From Corythucha ciliata (Eukaryota > Arthropoda > Insecta > Hemiptera > Tingidae), in the NCBI GenBank assembly GCA_038030265.1, contig CM075938.1, positions 43,393,189 through 43,457,188 of the forward strand: a stretch of 64,000 nt of DNA, written 5' to 3'. Numbering within the stretch: the first letter of the stretch is position 1; each line of letters opens with the position of its first letter. Below, one piece after another: positions 11,935 to 22,644 of the stretch. Both the position numbers and the translations under genes were made by a program. The notes under the pieces are model-generated. The model had not been told where the DNA came from, ran no database searches, and saw only the letters and a list, made by a program, of their open reading frames with translations.

Positions 11935-12365
11935 TTAGAAAAAAAAAACGCTCATTCGAGGTTAAAATCGAGAAACATTGGCTAATTCCCGTTTTATGGT
12001 GGACCTTTTATGCCTCAAATCTAGAAAAATCGGTAGCGCACTGTTCATTGGGCAGGTTCACAGCTAAAATTGTGAAAACGCGGCATTTCATAACCAAAAG
12101 TGAAAAAAACCTCCCCCTGCCTGAAATTGAGAAGCACATAACAACAAAAAACAATGAAAAACGCTCATTTTTACAGAGACAACGCCAATTCGCGCTTTCT
12201 GAGAGAATGTGAGAATAAACCCTATTTCATGACCAGATAAATCGCTGCTGAAATTGTATGCGGCAATTGATGAGAAAAGCGCTATTTCGTGGCTTAAATC
12301 GAGAAAAGGCAACTCGCAGCTATAATTTTAAAAAAATAACAATAATTCACGGCTAAAATCATAAA
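11935..12365. repeat. Degenerate ~30-bp satellite, block 3
   Basis: Further diverged copies of the GGCTAAAATTGAG / CTCATTCGCG unit seen at 4540 and 6015. Weaker copies continue at ~12960-13190. Confidence 0.5.
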
Positions 12366-13190
12366 ACACTAAGGTGGAGGGCACACGGGTCGTCCTGCTC
12401 TCCCCTTACTCAACTTCCTAGATAAACTAATGGGGAGGTGAACACGGGACACGGGGTAACGAGGAGGCGCGTCTTTGAAGCGAAATTGATACCTACTCTC
12501 GTCCTCCTCAAATTTTCTCGCGCTTGAAGTGTATGGAATGGGAAAACCGACATTCGCCAGCTCACCGTTTCGTTTTAGTGCCCAGAGAAGCGTGGTCGGA
12601 TTCAGCATTAATGTTCCTCAACATTTTTGAATCGGTGTTTTCGAGTTCTCTTGCACCAACAGATAGCTGACAGCGAAAGTTTCGTTCCAAGTGTCTCCGT
12701 CACCGTCAGTTTGTTTAGCCGTAGTGCACATCACAGCTTGCTGTGCACTATTTTGCACCAAAGACCAACATTTTCGATAAATTGTACTTCCTCATGGTAA
12801 AAAACCTTCGAGTGAGAGACGACCCGTGTACGAAAGTCTTCGGTAAATATCGAGAAAGGAACGATTCGAAGCCTCTCCTAGTCGAGATAACCCGATTCCA
12901 CTTGGAGTGAGTGGCGACCCGCGTGCGGGGCGCCTTGTTCTCGGCAAGACTCGAGAAAACCCACTTCAGCAAAAACTGAGAAAATAAAGCGCAACTTTAT
13001 GTCCGAAATTGGGAAAAATCGCTAATTTCTGGTTTATCAACGCAATAACAAGGACAAAATCGCTGATTCACGGTGCATGTGTATTGGAGGCTCTCTTATG
13101 ACTAAAATGAACAAAAAACTCTAAACTCTGTTCTTTGGGTAAGTATGCGGCTGAAATTAAGGGAAAGTGGTAATTTGTGGCTAATTAAAA
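12366..13190. other. Intergenic DNA, no gene seen
   Basis: Reverse-strand frames of about 75 codons exist but show no recognisable domain and no splice or start context worth calling. The last ~230 bp carry weak copies of the degenerate satellite. Confidence 0.35.
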
Positions 13191-13199
13191 TTAATAAAA

Positions 13200-13620
13200 A
13201 TCCAGTGACGTCTAATGACGTCATGATTACTTTTGGACCTCTCATGTGTGGTATATTATTGGTCTACTTTGAAGTACCAATAGATTGATGTGCATCTCGA
13301 TCACATCCGCGATCAAAAATTTTCAAATAACCCAGCAATTAGTTAATTAAATGGTATTATTTAAAAATGCTCCTTTTGCCTCTATTGTTTCCTCGTTCGG
13401 CATAGAAAGAAGCTCGTTTGAAAAAACTTTAATGAAAATATCTAACAGACTGTTTTTAAGATTTTTGTTATATTTTGTTAAAAATTCGTCATCAAATTGC
13501 GTCTGGTGACGTCATGATTGGGTTTGCACCCCACTTATGGGGTATCTTCTTGGCCTTGTTCGCAGCGTCTTTCGATAGACATGTCACTTGATATGATCAG
13601 GAATATAGATATTTCGATTT
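13200..13620. repeat. Diverged tandem duplication, ~300-bp spacing
   Basis: GACGTCATGATT followed by a related ~110-bp stretch occurs near 13207 and again near 13508. Shared landmarks include GGGTATATT/GGGGTATCTT and GATATTTCGA-like ends. Divergence is high, so the duplication is old. Confidence 0.4.
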
Positions 13621-13772
13621 TTTTATTATTTTGCTAATTAAAGGTAATTATATCCTCTGCAATGATAACCTTGTGCCTCGAAGGGGATGGGTTTGAGGAA
13701 CTTCTGTGTGAAATGTAGGTGTCAAATGGATTATTCAACCGATCAGAGTAAAAAGTATCAGTGACCACGTTG

Positions 13773-13802
13773 AGCTAAACGTTGGTATACCAACGTTAAG
13801 CT
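13773..13802. repeat. 30-nt near-perfect palindrome
   Basis: AACGTTGGTATACCAACGTT (13778-13797) is a perfect 20-nt palindrome. Four further base pairs extend it on each side after one mismatch. The core AACGTTGG also forms the minisatellite at 40405-40556. Confidence 0.6.
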
Positions 13803-15065
13803 GAGGCAACTATACAATTCAGTAAACACATCAATCTCAACGCAATACAATTGATAACATTTTGTGGGTATGTATGTGATAATACCTATACTATGAAGAA
13901 GCCCCAAGAGGAATTTTTGGTCCATTACAAGGGACCTAATCAAACTACGAAATGGTGGTGCGTTAACTTGGTAATTGGTATTTCAGATTCACTAGTTTAC
14001 ATAATTGGTTCCATAATTATTATCTTATACAACGCTGTACCAACCGTAAAAGAATAACGGTGAATGGTTGGGTTGGTAAAATTGTGTAGTTAGTTTTTCG
14101 GACAAATAACGAATTGAGAAATGTTCCCTTCATAAGAACGTCATTACACACTCATTTTGCCCCATAGGAAATAGTTCAATAGAAGAAGGGAATGAGCCTC
14201 ACCATCACCACCCACTTTCCAAGAGCCTCTGCCAAAAAGGCACTCAACCCTCTCTGATAGCTTGTATTTATCTCATAAGTGGCATTTCCTCGACTACATA
14301 CTACACAACTCGCTACTCGCTCTTGATGGGGAAGAAAAAAGGGGTTGGAAAGAATCGTATGTAGGGGTATGGTGAAGGCTGTCTCGCTATAGAAACAACA
14401 AGCTATATAAACGTCCCTTTTTAACTAGATTTATGCATTTTGTGCACTTGCGATCTTCTAAAAGCTTAAGCCCTTCCAAACGAATTTCCCCTTAGATTGC
14501 CTCTTCATATCGAATAGTCTACAGCTTTCTTTAAGCTCGTTGTTTTAACATGTGGAGAATGCCAACTGGAGACAAGTCTGCATTGAAGGCGTTATGGATG
14601 CTCAAACTTTCTTCGCCTTACAGGGATGTTTCATCGAAAATTTATATTCGTTCAAGTACCTAATTAAACTGGTTCCATGATATTGCGTGTAATATATTAT
14701 ATTAAAGAATATATTAGTATGAGAATATATTACTCAATATAAATAAAATAATTATAAATAGAGAGAAACATGGATGTTCTTCCAATCCCCCACCCACCCA
14801 CTCCATGTAAAGTCCATCCCCCGGAAAAGCGAAAATTGATGGAAGTCGTTTGGAAACTCATTAGGTATACTTTTTACTCTGCTCCAAGTTTCAAGGGAAA
14901 ATGTAAAACAAACTCTGACTTTCGCATATTGGACACACTGCTCATGGTTACAAGCAAATCCTATAACAGCGTGGCCGCATATAATCGACGTCAAATTGCC
15001 ATGAAAACGTCCAATTGGGACCGAAATTAAAGAAAACAAATTAGCACTGCTTGGTTGTTATGTAA
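13803..15065. other. Intergenic DNA, AT-rich, no gene seen
   Basis: Includes a strongly AT-rich patch of ATATT repeats at ~14690-14760. A 54-codon frame starting at 13893 encodes one hydrophobic segment but is not supported otherwise. Confidence 0.35.
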
Positions 15066-15474
15066 AGGGGTCCATACACGTACAATAATTATTGCGCAGT
15101 AAATGTGTACCTACAATATTTCGTTTCCAGATGTTTACGGATAAAAAAACAAAGGCCAGATTTGTGCTTCTCATACCAAGAAATAGCCAGGTTCTCATTT
15201 TCATGCAATTTATCGAAGAAAAAAAAAAAACGACAGACCGACGGCATACTAAAAACCACTTTTTAAAACTTTCTGGGGTTGTACATAAAGAATCTGAAGT
15301 CAGCTCGGACTCGATTTTTTTTCACGAACACCATACTTCCCATTCCCGAAGGAAACATGGAAGTAAAAATGTGTTGTTCATTACATTGTGCCACCGATGA
15401 ATACAACCCACAAACGTTCAATTTTATTGTACAACCCCTAGTTTGCGCAATATTTATTGTGCGTGTGGGCCGCT
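15066..15474. mobile_element. Longer copy of the 1248-type MITE
   Basis: The terminal repeats AGGGGTCCATACACGTACAA (left) and the inverted AGCGGCCCACACGCACAA (right) are those of the 1248-1431 element in the opposite orientation. About 90 bp at each end align, including CCAGATGTTTACGGATAAAA and AACCCACAAACGTTCAATTT. The flanks are TAA (left) and TTA (right). The middle (~15160-15400) carries about 225 bp absent from the shorter copy, so one of the two is an internal deletion or insertion derivative. Confidence 0.7.
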
Positions 15475-17973
15475 TTAGGAACGATTTGTGAAGAAATAAG
15501 GAAAGATAGTACCAAGGTAATTCGAGTAAAACTATACCACCCATAGATTCCATCAATAAGGATACTTCGCGGAAGTCTTTTATTGAGACCCTGTTGTCCA
15601 ACTCATTCGCTAAGTATTCACTACACCACTATACACCACTACAGACTTCACCGTTATTTTCATTAGTTATACCGCTCATCCACTCCTTCATCACACGTAG
15701 CTCACGCGTGCAATTGCATAACTTTTTCCCTCGGGAAAAAATCGCACTGACCACTGGCTTTCGAAATGAGCGCCAATACTCATTCGCTCCTCTCAAACTA
15801 CCCACTCACTACAGCACCACCGTGTGAATTTATCGATAAATTCAAAAAGTTGATTGCATAGAATTTAAAAGGTCGAATTAAATTGTTGTTACGAACTCTG
15901 ACTGCGGTTTTGATATTTGTAGATTTTTTGACAATTTCAACCCTCCGGTAATAATCCCTCTGAACCCCTAAGAAATCCGACATGACCCGTTTGACACCAG
16001 ACGACAAGGCCAATAGTGAATTTTTCACGTAAGTGAAATGCTCTAAAAAAGTCGACCCCCTTCCCACCATCACCAAAGGGCAAATAGCAGGGAATGGAAG
16101 AGGAGTGAAAGGCTGAGACCTTTATTCGAGATCTAATATTGAGGAGACGATCTTGTTTAGGAAGAGTTTGCCAGGGAGTTTTAGCTGTTAGCTTGTGGGA
16201 AAAGCGGGCTATACAGTTTGTCGAAGGGTTGATGGTGTGGCGGTGACGAGGGGCGCTGCAGTAACGAGCCAAAGTTCCCACATCACGCCTTCACCATCGG
16301 TATTCCTTCCAGGAACAACTTGCGTGATTAAAGGATTTTTCTTCTTTTTTTCTTTTCCTTCTCACTTCTTCTTCGTATTTTCTTAAAGGGAAAACTAGAA
16401 GCACAAAATGACTTTAACTGTAACAAGGGAGAGAAGTGGGATGGGGGATTCTTTGAAACAAACTGCATTGGACACTAATTCACTCCTCTCCTTTTCTGCT
16501 ATTTCGAAACTTTTAACAGGATGACCTCAGTTCACTTTATGACGTAGGAGAATTAAATATTTCACCATCCTCATTTTCTCAACGGTCGATATAATAAGAT
16601 AGGCGTGAAAACACCCGGGTTCCTCTTCCACTACAAGAAGTGAAGTGTGCACAAGGCAAATATTATTTCAAACACCAGCTCCCAACCTTCCCACCCATAC
16701 CGAAGACTCCACATCCTCATCTGTCACTAACGCCGCCACCACGTAAAGCCAAACATTTGATAAGGTGAAGAAGGAGTGGGGGAGGATATCCAATTTCCCG
16801 AAGAAATACAACTCGACGAACGGTAAATTTGATTTCAACGTAGAGCTCTGAAGGAGTGTGGGGAAGTTTCAAGACCATTGTTTCGAGGTTGAGCGAAACA
16901 TTCCAGGGTGCGATTTCTGATGGTTACATTTTTTTGTTTCTCCCCCTCCTGATCTATGTTAAACCTTGATAAAGAGGTGGATTTATGCTGAACTCTCACG
17001 AATGGTGGGTTTCTTTGAGTCATTTGTAGCGCCTTCCAACATTTAGAAAGGTTATAGGTAGGTCAAATGTACACTTTTCTCGCCTTCCTTCGTGATGATA
17101 ATATCGTTACCTACAGAATGGTTTCAGAGTTGGATTGGGGTCAGTGTAAGGCCTCAGCGTCAACGTTATAGCCAATAATGTCAAGAAATGTCGATTATGG
17201 CGAATAGACTATCAACTCTTATATTTTATAGTAGCATGATTTCTAGCCACAGATTATATATCATTCTCATAATGGTGAGGCGAGGAGGAAAAAGGGGCAT
17301 GCCGAGTGAAGTAAGTAGTTACGTAATTATTTTCATGTGACATGATCTGATTTCAACTCGATTGCTGATAATGATGAGTTACAAGTAAGCTCTTGAAGCT
17401 TCTCCTTTGGAATTCGACTTCGATGCAACTTTCAGAGACCTGTATCTTTCTTGTTCTGAAATATTATTTTAAGCACTAGAAAAGTCACTTCTATTTTCAA
17501 TTACACTATGCTTACGGGTATCTCATAACATAGTCCTCAAATAGAACAGTAATGACGTGCACACACACGCATTCAACCTGCCCTCATAGGTTCTCATCCA
17601 TTAGGACTCAAGGTCAGTTAGGTAGTTATACGTTTTCTTGTGCCTTTAGCAGCATTTTTGTATAATGTACACCTAAATAAAATTGTTGATAGAGAACGAG
17701 GCTATGAATAATAAATTGTCTTCGTGAGTGTGGGGTCGTAAGATTATAAGAAATAGAGAGGTAAACTTTCCCCCTTTTTATGGTAAGTACACATATTCAC
17801 TGAATCATATTTACGGATCAAGTAGGGCGTAAATTTTATATTTTCATACACGGAAAGATCCTAACTAACGAAAGTACCCGTGGTGCGGGATATGGACTCA
17901 TGTATTGACGTTGAGTGAATTAACGCTTGTGGGGTTTGGTGAGAAAAGTCGTTGAAAAATGATTTGACCAGAG

Positions 17974-18007
<34 letters not shown>

Positions 18008-18711
18008 AATTCCTGGATCTCGAATCCTCTGCAATGATAACATTGTGTCTGGACGGGGAAGGATTTGAGGGACACCTGTGTAAATTTTTGACACTTTCGA
18101 TGTCCAATGAAATTTCACGGAGTACGCTCACAAAAACCAAAATAATTACGTGTTTTTAATAAGAATAATTCGCCAGGTGGGCACTTTCTGAGACCAAATC
18201 TCGCGGCCTTTTGTTTTCTTTCCATAGGCAAAAATTACAGCGTATTGCCCAGTGGCTGATCCAAGGGAGCCATGGTGCCTCCCTTGTAGTCGAGATCACT
18301 ACTTGTGTTAAAACATTATTTTGGTTTGACCACCTCCCAAAGACAATCAAAATCACCCAACCAGGACCACCCCATCAAATCTTAGGATCATTTTCTCATA
18401 ATAACACGGTCTGGAAAGTTTCTAAAGGTTTGTTTTATTGTCAGGCGTAGTTTATGAGTCCCCACCTCCACTCAACATGCTCAACCGAGAAATGCAGCCG
18501 GTTTCCGCCTGACACAGAACAGAACAGTGCTCCTTAGACTGTCCAGAAATGAATGTTTCGCGTCATGGTCACTGGTATCAGTTGATTTTCTGGACTATCG
18601 TGCCACTTGTACGAGCGCTCGGTATAAAAAATCCCATGAGTGTAGCTGCCACTGCCCCTTAAACAGCGTCCATGGTTCCCACCTGCGTCATTTTTGGAGA
18701 TAATCCATACT
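15475..18711. other. Intergenic DNA, no gene seen
   Basis: No conserved coding region found. It contains a 32-nt poly(A) run at 17974-18005. An ~80-bp repeat near 18022-18105 (CCTCTGCAATGATAAC...) also occurs near 13650-13725, possibly the remains of a dispersed element. Confidence 0.4.
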
Positions 18712-19051
18712 ATAACCCCATGTCCTACGTGAGCGGGAACTTGGCGATACCAGCGTGTTGAGCGGGTACAGCGTTTTTTGCGGGGCGGGCGATTTTGTGT
18801 TTAAACCGTACGAACTGAGTGGTGTGTCCTGCGTACACACGCTCTATCGCTCCCTCTCTAACGCACCCGCTACACGCGTCTCGAAATCAAACCAGTTTGA
18901 TTTTTCTCGCTGAAATCGCGCGTTTTCTGCGTTTGTTTTTACGGTTATCACTTATCAGTTCATCGCCTACACGTATTTCCTGGTTTCCGTTGGGTTTATT
19001 TATTATTTTAAAAAAGTACTACTGGCCATTGCCAGGAAGTGGAAGCGAAGC

Positions 19052-21100
19052 ATGGAAGTTCTGATCAGCGAAGTTCGTAAAAGACCGTGTTTATGGGACA
19101 AAAAAAGTCCCCACTTTAAAAATAGGCTCAAGAATCGAAGTAGCTGGCAGGAAGTCAGCGTCGCTATGAAAACCCCAGGTAAGCGGTTACATATTTATTG
19201 AACATAAAATATGACAATATAACAAAGAACAGCTAGTGGCAGGTAGCGAGTGGATCTTCATGGGTGACCCTGCGCCTATGGTAGTGGGTTAGTGGCAAAA
19301 TAATTTTTGAAATTTTCCCTAATTGTCATTGCTGACCTTGATGAATGATTGTAATTACGTTGCGTTGGACGAATGGTACTCGAGTCCAAGGACTTTGTTG
19401 AAACCCCGTGGTTTTCAAAGCTAGATTTCCCTTCTTTATCAATGATGACGTTATGAAGAAGTGTGATGGCCTTAACTACAGCAATTGTATTTTCAATTTT
19501 TGTCTCCATAGGTCTGAGCAAAACTCGGAATTTATTTGAAATTTGCCCAAAAGCGCATTCAACCGTCATTCGGGCACGAGACAGCCTGTAATTGAAGTTC
19601 CTTTTATCACTGTCACTTGACGCTTGCTTGAAAGGGAAAGGGCGCATCAAGTAACTGGTCAGTGGGTAGCCCTCATCCGCCAAAAACACGTAGGGGGCAA
19701 CAACGGTTGAGTTGGGCAAAGGGGCGTCCTGAGGGACCTGCAATTTTCCAGATTCTATTCCCTTAAAAAAATTAGAATTAGCCAGCACTCCCTCATCACT
19801 ATCTTTGCCGCAGGCGCCCACATCCACAATCACAAATTTATAATTTGCATCAACTACTGCCATTAGCGATATTGAAAAAAACATTTTGAAGTTGTAGTAC
19901 ATGCTACCCGAGTTATTAGGGCGCTTAACCCGTATGTGTTTCCCATCAAGGCATCCAACTGCGTGGGGGAACCCCCAGTTCTCATAAAATTCGTTGGAAA
20001 TTCGCTTGAAATGTTCTTCGTCCGGGACCGGCATATGCCGTGCCTGCAGTCTTTTCCATATAGCCCGGCACACCTCTTTAACGACGTTGGCGACGGCAGT
20101 TTTTGAGATCCTGAACGAAAATCCTAGCTGCCGAAACGAGATGCCAGTTGCCAAAAATCTGAAAAAGCAAGCAGTGAAGGGTCCAGTTGCCATGTCAGCA
20201 TGATAATATCATTGTTTTGAGGCAGCTACACGTGAAAATCACACGCGTTTCATTCCTCTCGTTTACTCAAGTTTTTTTTCAAGGGGACCAGTAACGAGTA
20301 TAGTAATATGTAATTCGTTTTGTTTCTTGGTTTCAGAGGAAGAATTGAAAAGAAAGTGGAAAAACTTGGTGGATTATTTTAGAAATGAGGTGAAAAAAAT
20401 ACCGAAGCCGCGTTCCGGAGACCCAGGTGACAGCGCTCCCGTGTACAAAGGGAAATGGGAGTATTTCACCCAAATGTCATTCATGCTGGGGACGGTTGTA
20501 CCCAGGGAAAGTGAGGGCAACGTAGTCGACGAATAAAGTTCCCAACAAAGCGCCCAGCCTATCCAAAACTACTTTTCCATCCCAGTAGTGTTGACTGAGA
20601 GAATTGAGGATGAAGAAGTCAACCATAGTAGCTTTGGTGGAATGATTTCGATGATAGACGACAGCGAAGTGGTGGCCGCAGAAAATCCTTCACCGGCGAC
20701 GTCTATTGTGCAGCACATTTCTGCAATAAGTCATGACCAATCGGACCATGGTCTCCTCCCACACTCATCCACGAGTGCTCCTGAGCCCTCACCGGGATCT
20801 GTTACGCAAACGTCATTCCACTCACTTGGGTCAGGCCCACCACCAGCAAAGAAGATGCGGCCCCTTACTAGGTTCGAGAGGGAACTTCTCAGTATAGAGA
20901 CAAGTGAAGTCAATGCTTTAAAAGACTCTTCGAAATCAAAGGAAGATTTGGAGCCAGACGAGGATCTCGATTTTTTTAAATCTCTCATTCCTTACATGAG
21001 GAAATTCAAAGGAATCGAAAAACTGCTGATCCGGAATGAAATTAATTCAGTGATAGTTAAAGGCCTCGCTGCCCAAAACGAACTGAACGAGACGCAGTGA
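19052..21100 (+). CDS. MADF-BESS accessory protein of Harbinger element
   Basis: Three exons, 19052-19178, 20337-20510 and 20586-21100, join in phase to give 271 residues. Donors GTAAGC and GTGAGG and acceptors TTTCAG and CCCAG are good. Exon 1 starts the MADF fold (LISEVRKRPCLWDKKSP..W..V). Exon 2 completes it (ELKRKWKNLVDYFRNEVKK..W.YF). Exon 3 has an acidic/Ser-Pro linker, then a BESS motif near the C-terminus (DLDFFKSLIPYMRKF). MADF domains bind DNA and BESS domains mediate protein contacts. PIF elements of insects are known to pair a transposase with a MADF protein. The frame is open upstream of the chosen ATG, so the start could be further 5'. No stop or frameshift is seen. Intron 1 (1158 bp) contains the whole main exon of the transposase on the opposite strand. 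Confidence 0.85.
19194..19199 (-). promoter_or_regulatory. Poly(A) signal of the transposase gene
   Basis: AATAAA on the reverse strand, ~77 bp beyond the transposase stop and only ~15 bp short of the splice donor of MADF exon 1 on the other strand. The two transcripts would thus just avoid overlapping that exon. Confidence 0.5.
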
Positions 21101-21532
21101 AAACGAAATACATATGTATACTCTGCATTTACACTAACGTTTTACCATTCCAAGGTCCAAGTTCATTTTGTTACCTTATGCCTTCTTTCTGAATCTGAGT
21201 TAGTAAAGAACAATAGTGTAATTCTTCTCACCTTAGGGTTAATAAGAGTCGTTCCTCCACAGAAATCGGATCTTGAAAATTGGTCGACACTAAGTCGAAT
21301 TCAGAGCGAATACTCTCCGCTAAATAGTCGAATGTCGATACATCCATTCTTGCGTACGAACGAAACAGATCATTGCTCTTTCAAGCTTGGGGTACAGGTG
21401 GTGAAATTCCCCGAATTCACTTCTTGCTTGATAAATTTCATGAGACGGTTGCCGGCGCAACCGTCCACGACAAATATAATTCATCATAGCAGGACTGTTA
21501 GATGCTAGCATAAATCTCTGAAAAACTGACAT
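19276..21532 (-). pseudogene. PIF/Harbinger DDE transposase, split, one frameshift
   Basis: Two exons are inferred on the reverse strand: exon 1 at 21532-21232 and exon 2 at 20158-19276. The donor is AAG|GTGAGA, the acceptor follows a long pyrimidine tract (CTTTTTCAG), and the phases match exactly. Exon 1 carries the usual N-terminal region (EFHHLYPKL, then RSYARMDVSTFDYL). Between these two motifs one base is missing in a T run on the plus strand (21379-21381), so the frame breaks. Exon 2 has the helix-turn-helix-like FLATGISFRQLGFSFRIS and the DDE core: D in GCLDGKHI, D in VDVGACGKDSD, ADEGYPL, and E in RMTVECAFG. Length without the lesion would be about 394 residues, normal for the family. 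AATAAA on this strand (19199-19194) lies ~77 bp after the stop. The intron holds MADF exons 2 and 3 antisense. Confidence 0.85.
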
Positions 21533-21861
21533 TTTTCTATGAACTACTTTAGAAAAACGCTGTACGATACTCTCGCGCAACTCGCGCAGCTAGGACGCCA
21601 GCGGCGCGGCGTTTCCCGCTGTAAACGCTCGACACGCGTAAATCGCCTATATCGCGTAAATCGCGCGGTTCCCGCCCACGTAGGACGGTGCGTAAAGCCC
21701 CTAAACTGCCCAGCGAGGTTTTGTACAGCGAGACTCTTCCATGGATTTCAGAGCAGTCTAAAGGAAAATTAGTGCAGCGTTAATAAATTAATTAGACTGA
21801 TATTATCCGGACGACGATGGAAGGGCATAGCCCAACACGATTCGAGTTTCGAGAAAAAATG

Positions 21862-21934
21862 GCTCCCCGGCGGGATTTGAACCCGCAACCTCTGGATTAC
21901 CAGTCCAGCACGCTGCCATTTGCGCCACGGAGAC
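21862..21934 (-). tRNA. tRNA-Thr (anticodon GGT), copy A
   Basis: A 73-nt cloverleaf with D stem GCGC/GCGT, anticodon stem CTGGA/TCCAG with loop CTGGTAA, and T arm GCGGG/CCCGC with loop TTCAAAT. The acceptor stem pairs 6 of 7, with a G-G mismatch at position 1-72. The internal promoter B box GGTTCAAATCC is intact and the A box TGGCGCAAATGG is close to consensus. No intron. It is followed by a T run just downstream on the transcribed strand. Function is likely, but the acceptor mismatch leaves some doubt. Confidence 0.8.
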
Positions 21935-22183
21935 GCCTATGGGAGTCGTACTCCGAGGGATAAGCTAAGCCGAACCCCACCCAGGTCCATTGTTTCTCGA
22001 AACTCTAGGCGCTTCTCCTGATCGGTAAACCACGCCGAATTTTATCTTATCTAGATGTTGTTAGATGGATATACTGAATAAATCTGTCGCCGGTATTTTA
22101 ATTAATAAATTAATTAGACTGATATTATCCGGACGACGATGGAAGGGCATAGCCCAACACGATTCGAGTTTCGAGAAAAAATG

Positions 22184-22256
22184 GCTCCCCGGCGGGATTT
22201 GAACCCGCAACCTCTGGATTACCAGTCCAGCACGCTGCCATTTGCGCCACGGAGAC
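22184..22256 (-). tRNA. tRNA-Thr (anticodon GGT), copy B
   Basis: Identical to copy A over the 73 nt. The flanking base 5' of the tRNA differs from the other copies. It has the same structure, promoter boxes and acceptor mismatch. Confidence 0.8.
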
Positions 22257-22571
22257 ACCTATGGGAGTCGTACTCCGAGGGATAAGCTAAGCCGAACCCC
22301 ACCCAGGTCCATTGTTTCTCGAAACTCTAGGCGCTTCTCCTGATCGGTAAACCACGCCGAATTTTATCTTATCTAGATGTTGTTAGATGGAATTAATTTA
22401 TTAATTAAAATACCGGCGACAGATTTATTCAGTATATCCATCTAACAACATCTAGATAAGATAAAATTCGGCGTGGTTTACCGATCAGGAGAAGCGCCTA
22501 GAGTTTCGAGAAACAATGGACCTGGGTGGGGTTCGGCTTAGCTTATCCCTCGGAGTACGACTCCCATAGGC

Positions 22572-22644
22572 GTCTCCGTGGCGCAAATGGCAGCGTGCTG
22601 GACTGGTAATCCAGAGGTTGCGGGTTCAAATCCCGCCGGGGAGC
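22572..22644 (+). tRNA. tRNA-Thr (anticodon GGT), inverted copy C
   Basis: Same 73-nt gene on the plus strand. A 13-bp inverted repeat GAGTTTCGAGAAA / TTTCTCGAAACTC brackets the gene here and in the other copies. A downstream T run (TTTTTT) could serve as the Pol III terminator. Confidence 0.8.

Larger units (their letters stand above)
18715..21692. mobile_element. Complete PIF/Harbinger transposon
   Basis: A 2978-bp element. The left terminus contains GTCCTACGTGAGCGGGAAC and the right terminus the inverted GTCCTACGTGGGCGGGAAC. Weaker similarity runs inwards for ~60 bp (..GAGCGNGTACAGCG). TAA is duplicated at 18712-18714 and 21693-21695, the size and sequence expected for this superfamily. 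Inside are the two genes such elements encode: a DDE transposase (-) and a MADF-BESS DNA-binding protein (+). Along the DNA the exon order is MADF exon 1, transposase exon 2, MADF exons 2 and 3, transposase exon 1. A short non-autonomous relative lies at 23437-23627. Confidence 0.88.

Noticed and set aside
13893..14057. A 54-codon frame with one hydrophobic segment, a possible small membrane protein
   Set aside because: Only a single hydrophobic stretch supports it; no splice, codon-use or conservation evidence can be given.
20159..20203. The ATG-started N-terminus directly in front of the transposase catalytic exon
   Set aside because: The bases preceding 20158 form a strong splice acceptor, and the family N-terminus is found in frame and phase at 21232-21532, so these codons are intronic.
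20511..20536. Stop codon ending the MADF exon 2 frame, suggesting a short protein
   Set aside because: A GTGAGG donor at 20511 and a CCCAG acceptor at 20585 join in phase to the BESS exon.
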